A stretch of 64,000 nucleotides of DNA from Distichodus sexfasciatus (lineage: Eukaryota; Chordata; Actinopteri; Characiformes; Distichodontidae). The notes below the pieces were generated by a model. It was not told where the DNA came from. It was given only the letters and a program-made list of their open reading frames with translations, and made no database searches. Positions 59,490-64,000 of this stretch are shown here, in pieces; the first letter of the stretch is position 1; each line of letters begins with the position of its first letter. The position numbers and the translations under genes are program-made. The stretch lies in NCBI GenBank assembly GCA_032718565.1, contig JAVGVS010000018.1, positions 308,501 to 372,500 of the forward strand, in the 5' to 3' direction.

Positions 59490-60000
59490 GCATTATCGAT
59501 GCAGCACTCCGCAGATGTGGACAATTCTGCATCGATGCATTTGCAGACCATAATCGATTATAACGGAGGTTTTCAACCGGCTGTCCAGTAGTTTCACTAC
59601 CGAAATGACTTTTTAAAAACTATTCCTTTTTAAATGTTTTAAAACATTTCCAGATGATTTGGGAATCTTTATGAATAATGTAATGCAAATATATAAAAAG
59701 TAATGCTTAATCTGAGTGGTGGTCCCTGGGACAGAAGCAGTTGAAAACCCCTGAATTGTATCATAATGACATTGCTTGGTGATATTCTGGCTACGGCATA
59801 AAAAATCTAGTTAAAAAGAACGTCACGGTAGCAACTATGGCTGCCCAATCTGCGATCCATGCCCAATCTGTGTCCAATGTGAAGTAGGAAAATTGACGGG
59901 CTGTATCGTGATTGATAAAAATATTGTAATCGAAACGTTGACCTACTAATCGTAATGGAATCGTGAGACCAATGAAGGTTCACACCTCTAATAACTAGTG
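59490..60000 (+). mobile_element. ATCG-rich repeat, copy 1, interrupted by a small hAT-like MITE
   Basis: It aligns with 61410-61705 over its length: GGACAATTCTGCATCGATGC / GGAAAATTCTGCATCGCTGC, ACCATAATCGATTATA / ACCACAATCGATTATA, GCTTGGTGATATTCTGGCT / GCTTGGTGATTTTCTGGCT, and GAAGGTTCACAC at the end. Copy 1 has about 190 extra bases at 59564-59754. No coding frame. Confidence 0.75.
59564..59754 (+). mobile_element. MITE, about 190 bp, nested in the ATCG-rich repeat
   Basis: Starts CGGAGGTTTTCAAC and ends GTTGAAAACCCCTG, inverted repeats of the CAGGGGTTTTCAAC type common in hAT elements. The flanks ATTATAAC and ATTGTATC match the undisturbed site ATTATATC in the sister copy at 61410-61705 (7/8 and 7/8), so the empty site and the 8-bp duplication can both be read. 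Confidence 0.8.
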
Positions 60001-61409
60001 ACTCATTTGATTTTTACCCATGACACACTGCAGATAATCTGAATAGATGTTATTTTGAGGACTTTACTCACAGCTTTAGTGACTTGTTTCATCTACTGCT
60101 CTGATCTTTCAACGAGAAGCTCATCAAAAGTGTTACTGAAACAAAAATGACACCAAACCACTTAAACTTGTATAAGAGACATTATCCTAAAATGAAAAGG
60201 TCATATTAAAAGCTAGAGTTATAAGAGCTTATAAGAGCTCTTGGTCATCATCAATATTCAACAACAAATGTTTTCAATCTCTTATTTCTCTCAACAGCCA
60301 CATTAAAACAATTATGCTAGAAGCATAAACAATGCTTTAAAGATGGTAACTCATCAACTTGCGGAGCAATTAGCATGTGAAATTCTGTGAGTAAATATAT
60401 TTTTTAAATCTCATATTTATTGGGTTTTGTAACGTCTGGAGTCCCCTGGCTATTGCTCTTTAATAACTACTTTGCCAAACTCATGCCGTTCGTTCGGTCC
60501 TGGCTTCATTGTGGCTCTGGACTCCTACCCACACACAGGCTGTTGCAGCGCTGAAGAAGAACCCAAGCCGTCATCTCCGCCGGCTCTTCTCTCCCTCTTT
60601 CTCTCTTTTTCCCCCCACTCCACTTCTCACACTCAACCAACCAAGTGTGACCTTCATCTGAGAGACTCGGGCTGCGTGGTAACATTGCTATTAAAAGTTT
60701 TCTTTTCACACTTCAGTCAGCTTTACTTTTACTTCTCAAGCGAATTTGACACCTTACTAGAATTACACAATCACTGTGAAGGGAGACCCACGTGCAGGAA
60801 TATAAAGCAAGAAAAAAGTGAAGAGTTAAGCACTTGTAGGAAGAGAAAATAATTGGCTTCCCCTTCTTTTTTTAGTAAACTTGCAGTGCAGCTTTTCAAC
60901 ATGTATAAATGAAAAACAAGACTCTACCAACCATATGTGCACATCAAATAACTTCACTGCCCAACCATCTGTTGAAAGAAAGAGCGAGAGCAAGCGAGCG
61001 AGAGAGAGAATACAAGACACAAGACATACAAAAGTCAGTCAAAGCTCTCATCACTAATGCATGTTCTAAGGTATTCAGTCCACAGTTGCCTTTCGACGCT
61101 GTACAGAGTGAGAGAAACCTGACCAGGCTTTATAACAACACTACACACTGTACAGATCACTTGATACGAGAAGCAGACCCATGTGCATGAGGTTCCACCC
61201 ATACATAGGGTCCTGCAGACATCAAGCACCATCAATAACAACTGAAAATGTTGTATGGAGTAATATTCATAAAACGTCAGTTTTTTTAATGCTCAGCACC
61301 ATATTGAGTCTCAACACAACGTCAAAAAGCAAGACAAGATCTTAATCTGTGATTGTTTTACTTTACTCAGCTTGAGGAGCCATAACAACAACTAAAGGTG
61401 TTAAAATTA
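60001..61409. other. Between the two ATCG-rich repeats, no gene recognised
   Basis: Contains a C/T-rich patch at 60590-60620 and an AGCGAG-rich patch at 60980-61007. The 126-codon frame at 60472-60852 (+) is low in known motifs and has no clear splice context. A leader exon of hpcal1 could lie here but I cannot support one. Confidence 0.4.
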
Positions 61410-61705
61410 GCCACATAATCAATGCATCGCAGTGCCAACGTGGAAAATTCTGCATCGCTGCAGTGGCAGACCACAATCGATTATATCATCACAACGCTGC
61501 TTGGTGATTTTCTGGCTGCAGCATAAAAATTCTAGCTAAAAAGAAAAATGCAGGTAGTAACTACTTCAGCATAATCTGTGATTCCTGTCCCCTCTGTGCA
61601 CAATGTGAAGTAATATCGAGAAACTGAACCAAATCGTTAAACATGATAATCGTAATTGAATTAAATCGAGGGACCAGTGAAGGTTCACACATCTATCACC
61701 AACCA
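61410..61705 (+). mobile_element. ATCG-rich repeat, copy 2, uninterrupted
   Basis: Same family and orientation as copy 1 about 1.9 kb upstream, and without the nested MITE. Family not named with confidence; the many ATCG/CGAT words are typical of old fish DNA-transposon relics. Confidence 0.7.
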
Positions 61706-64000
61706 CTTCTTTCTCTAGACACAAAACCATTTCTTTCTGTCATACTAAGTTACATAATAAGAACTGGCCCAATTTAGTGCAGTAAGTGTGAGAACGTACC
61801 ATTATACATTTCCGTAGATTATTCAAGATAAGAGCACCTACCAAATCTTCTACAGAAATGTGTGATTTACCTCCGCATTCCTCTATATAGAAAACCTTCT
61901 GTTTACAACCTTTTGAGTTACACAACACCCCACAAACACCATGAGCTTCAGTTCAGCATGATCGTTCCTGTGTATCTGAACTAAAACTGACCTCTGCTGT
62001 TCATGACTTGGAATCCTTGTTTTTTTTTTCCCTTTTCATTTTCATTCTTACCATAGAAAAAGGTTGCATTCTAAGTTTCAAGGTCTAGATGTTGAGATCT
62101 GGAGTATAATGGGGAAAATGCTTTCCTCTGGCAACCATTTCACACAACCTGATGCCACTATGTTAGCTTCTTTTCATAGGTTTGCCCACCAGCTGACCCC
62201 AATAGGCATCCCACACCTGCAGTTTTCTCAAAGTCAAAGTTTTCTCACATTTCCACTGGTTGGTTTTTCTTACCCCAACAACAAAGCAGCTTGGCATGTG
62301 TTTCACTGGCACTTTAAATATACACCTGAGCTGTGCTGGAAATCAGCATGACCACCTAAGGGCTCCTAACTTGCACTGGTTTAAGGATTACCCACCAAGT
62401 GTGAGAAACTTAACAAGGGCATTACATAGATGAGCAGCATTAAGTGTGCTACTCCGCAAAATAAACTATTTTGACTATCGCCCAGACAGACTGAAAATCA
62501 AACCCATTTATGTGCAGAAAAGATCCCTATGGGATCTACAGTCACACTCTGGCCTATATGCGATCACATATCAGATTTAGCCCTCTAGGTTAATGGGCTA
62601 ACGGATTGATGGTGGTTTATTTTTGGAATGACCTTTTAAAAGCAAATATATCAGAAAGAGGTCTTGTGGAATATCAGCATGAAGAGCCTACGGATATTAC
62701 GAAAGGTTGAACGTTAGGTGTTCCCCAGAGTTTCCATTTACACCGTTGTGGCAGGTGGAAGAGCTCGGTGCTGTTATCCTGGAATAATCATGCCAGCCAT
62801 CTGGCCTTTCAACAAAAACTCATCAGGATTTCTGATAACAAGGTAAAGCACAATGGGTTGTTAGGAGAAAGGGAAGAATGAATAATTGTCTCCTTAATCG
62901 TAAATGTGACACATGGTTTCCGATTTAAGATGCCTAGAAATCTTCAAAACGTCTTTCCCTGCTTGTCTCCAAAACATTTTTCCAAAAGTGACAGCTTTGC
63001 AATTAACATGTTCTCAACCTTCAGTAATATCTTATGCAACAGGCCGAGAGGTCAAAACCGAACCAATCACTGATCTTGGCCTGCAGAGCTGATTAGAACA
63101 CAACTCATCCCAGATAATTACTGCTGACGAACCCCCAGTGTGCTAACATTAAAACAGGACATTCAAGGCATGTGATGAATCCCATACAGAACAATTCAGT
63201 TTTCAAACACACTCAGCACCCACAATAAGCTATCAAAAATAATGCAGTAAATGTCAATTAGATACGCTAATTAAGACAGTCCAAATCACTAAAATTGGAA
63301 TACAAAGCAAAATGTTTTTCAAAAACTGATCTAACACCTCAAAAAACTCACTCACCACTTTCAACAATATGTAGAGAAACGAGCCTGTGTGTTGTACACA
63401 GTCGTTTCCTGCCACAGAGACATGGAGAAGCTCCCTTTCTATAAATGACTGCACGGAAACCCTGACAGAGGAAGACTGGCGCCTTGTCTAAGAATGAAAG
63501 ATTTCCTAGGAGGTGTGAAACAGTTTGGTGTGTGTGAGTTCAACCATCAAGTCATACTACAGCTATTGTGCAGCTCCTCGTATATTTCTCAACCCTATAA
63601 GAACTTCAATAAAGTATTTTTCCTACACCTTTTCAACAGCACTCTTATCACTGGATCTTTATGTCAGTTCCTCGCTCCTTTTTTCCCTTCATGACTTTTC
63701 TTTCACTCCATATACACCATGGCACATGATCCACCAACAGGACCTGCTATGTTATAAAAGGGATCAGAGTTGAAGTGATATAGAGTCACTCAGGAAAAAA
63801 TTACATTTCCTCAGCTGAGAAATAGGCCTGCACTGCCTTGTATACCTAACAGAAAATAGATAATGTTTCTGGCTCAATGGGAATAAATGTCATTGGCAGA
63901 CACGAAGCAGGTCTGACACAGTCTCTCTTTGTCCTCAACTTCGCTGCAGTCCTCCACTGCACTCATGCAGGGAGGTAAATCATTAACGAGCATACACACG
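61706..64000. other. Right end: no gene; possible conserved elements
   Basis: Positions 62700-63130 are unique-looking with homeodomain- and Sox-like words (TTAATCG, AACAAAAACTCATC, CAATTAACATG), like the candidates nearer hpcal1. No exon or mobile element is recognised up to the window edge. Confidence 0.35.

Noticed and set aside
60472..60852. 126-codon + strand frame upstream of hpcal1
   Set aside because: Low-complexity Ser/Pro/Leu composition from a C/T-rich patch; no known domain.
1..64000. CRISPR arrays, operons or prokaryotic features
   Set aside because: None seen; the window is vertebrate nuclear DNA with spliced genes.

Overview
This is nuclear DNA from a ray-finned fish, most likely a teleost. 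It has vertebrate split genes with GT-AG introns, long AT-rich introns, many di- and trinucleotide microsatellites, tRNA-derived SINEs and short hAT-type DNA transposons. The species cannot be named. Some repeat tails resemble ones I associate with ostariophysan fish, but that is weak evidence.

Layout. 0.5-0.9 kb (+): last coding exon of a short-chain dehydrogenase resembling BDH1. 2.3-3.2 kb: a very long TA-type microsatellite and a smaller relative. 4.5-5.6 kb (-): a single-coding-exon chemokine receptor, ccr6. 9.2-12.5 kb (+): pdia6, an ER protein disulfide isomerase, 13 coding exons, two of whose introns seem to begin with GC. 13.3-18.0 kb (-): the V-ATPase subunit C gene atp6v1c2, apparently frame-broken. 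19.6-32.5 kb (+): nol10, a nucleolar WD-repeat protein, 21 coding exons. 32.5-42.5 kb: a gene-poor gap with a hAT element that has a visible 8-bp target duplication. 42.5-47.1 kb (+): odc1, ornithine decarboxylase, with leader exons and a short upstream ORF. 48.5-64 kb: hpcal1 (-), a neuronal calcium sensor with three coding exons at 50.8-53.5 kb. Its upstream side holds unique sequence (possible conserved non-coding elements) and transposon fossils.

The order and orientation pdia6(+) - atp6v1c2(-) - nol10(+) - odc1(+) - hpcal1(-) is the mirror image of human chromosome 2p25.1 as I remember it, so this is an ancient vertebrate block. The genes share no pathway: secretory protein folding, proton pumping, ribosome biogenesis, polyamine synthesis and calcium signalling. 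ccr6 and the BDH1-like gene on the left are not part of the human block.

I found no exotic system. The best leads are the apparent decay of atp6v1c2, the two GC-AG introns in pdia6, a coding minisatellite that forms a Gly-Arg tail on nol10, two instances of transposons inserted into transposons, and candidate regulatory elements around hpcal1.
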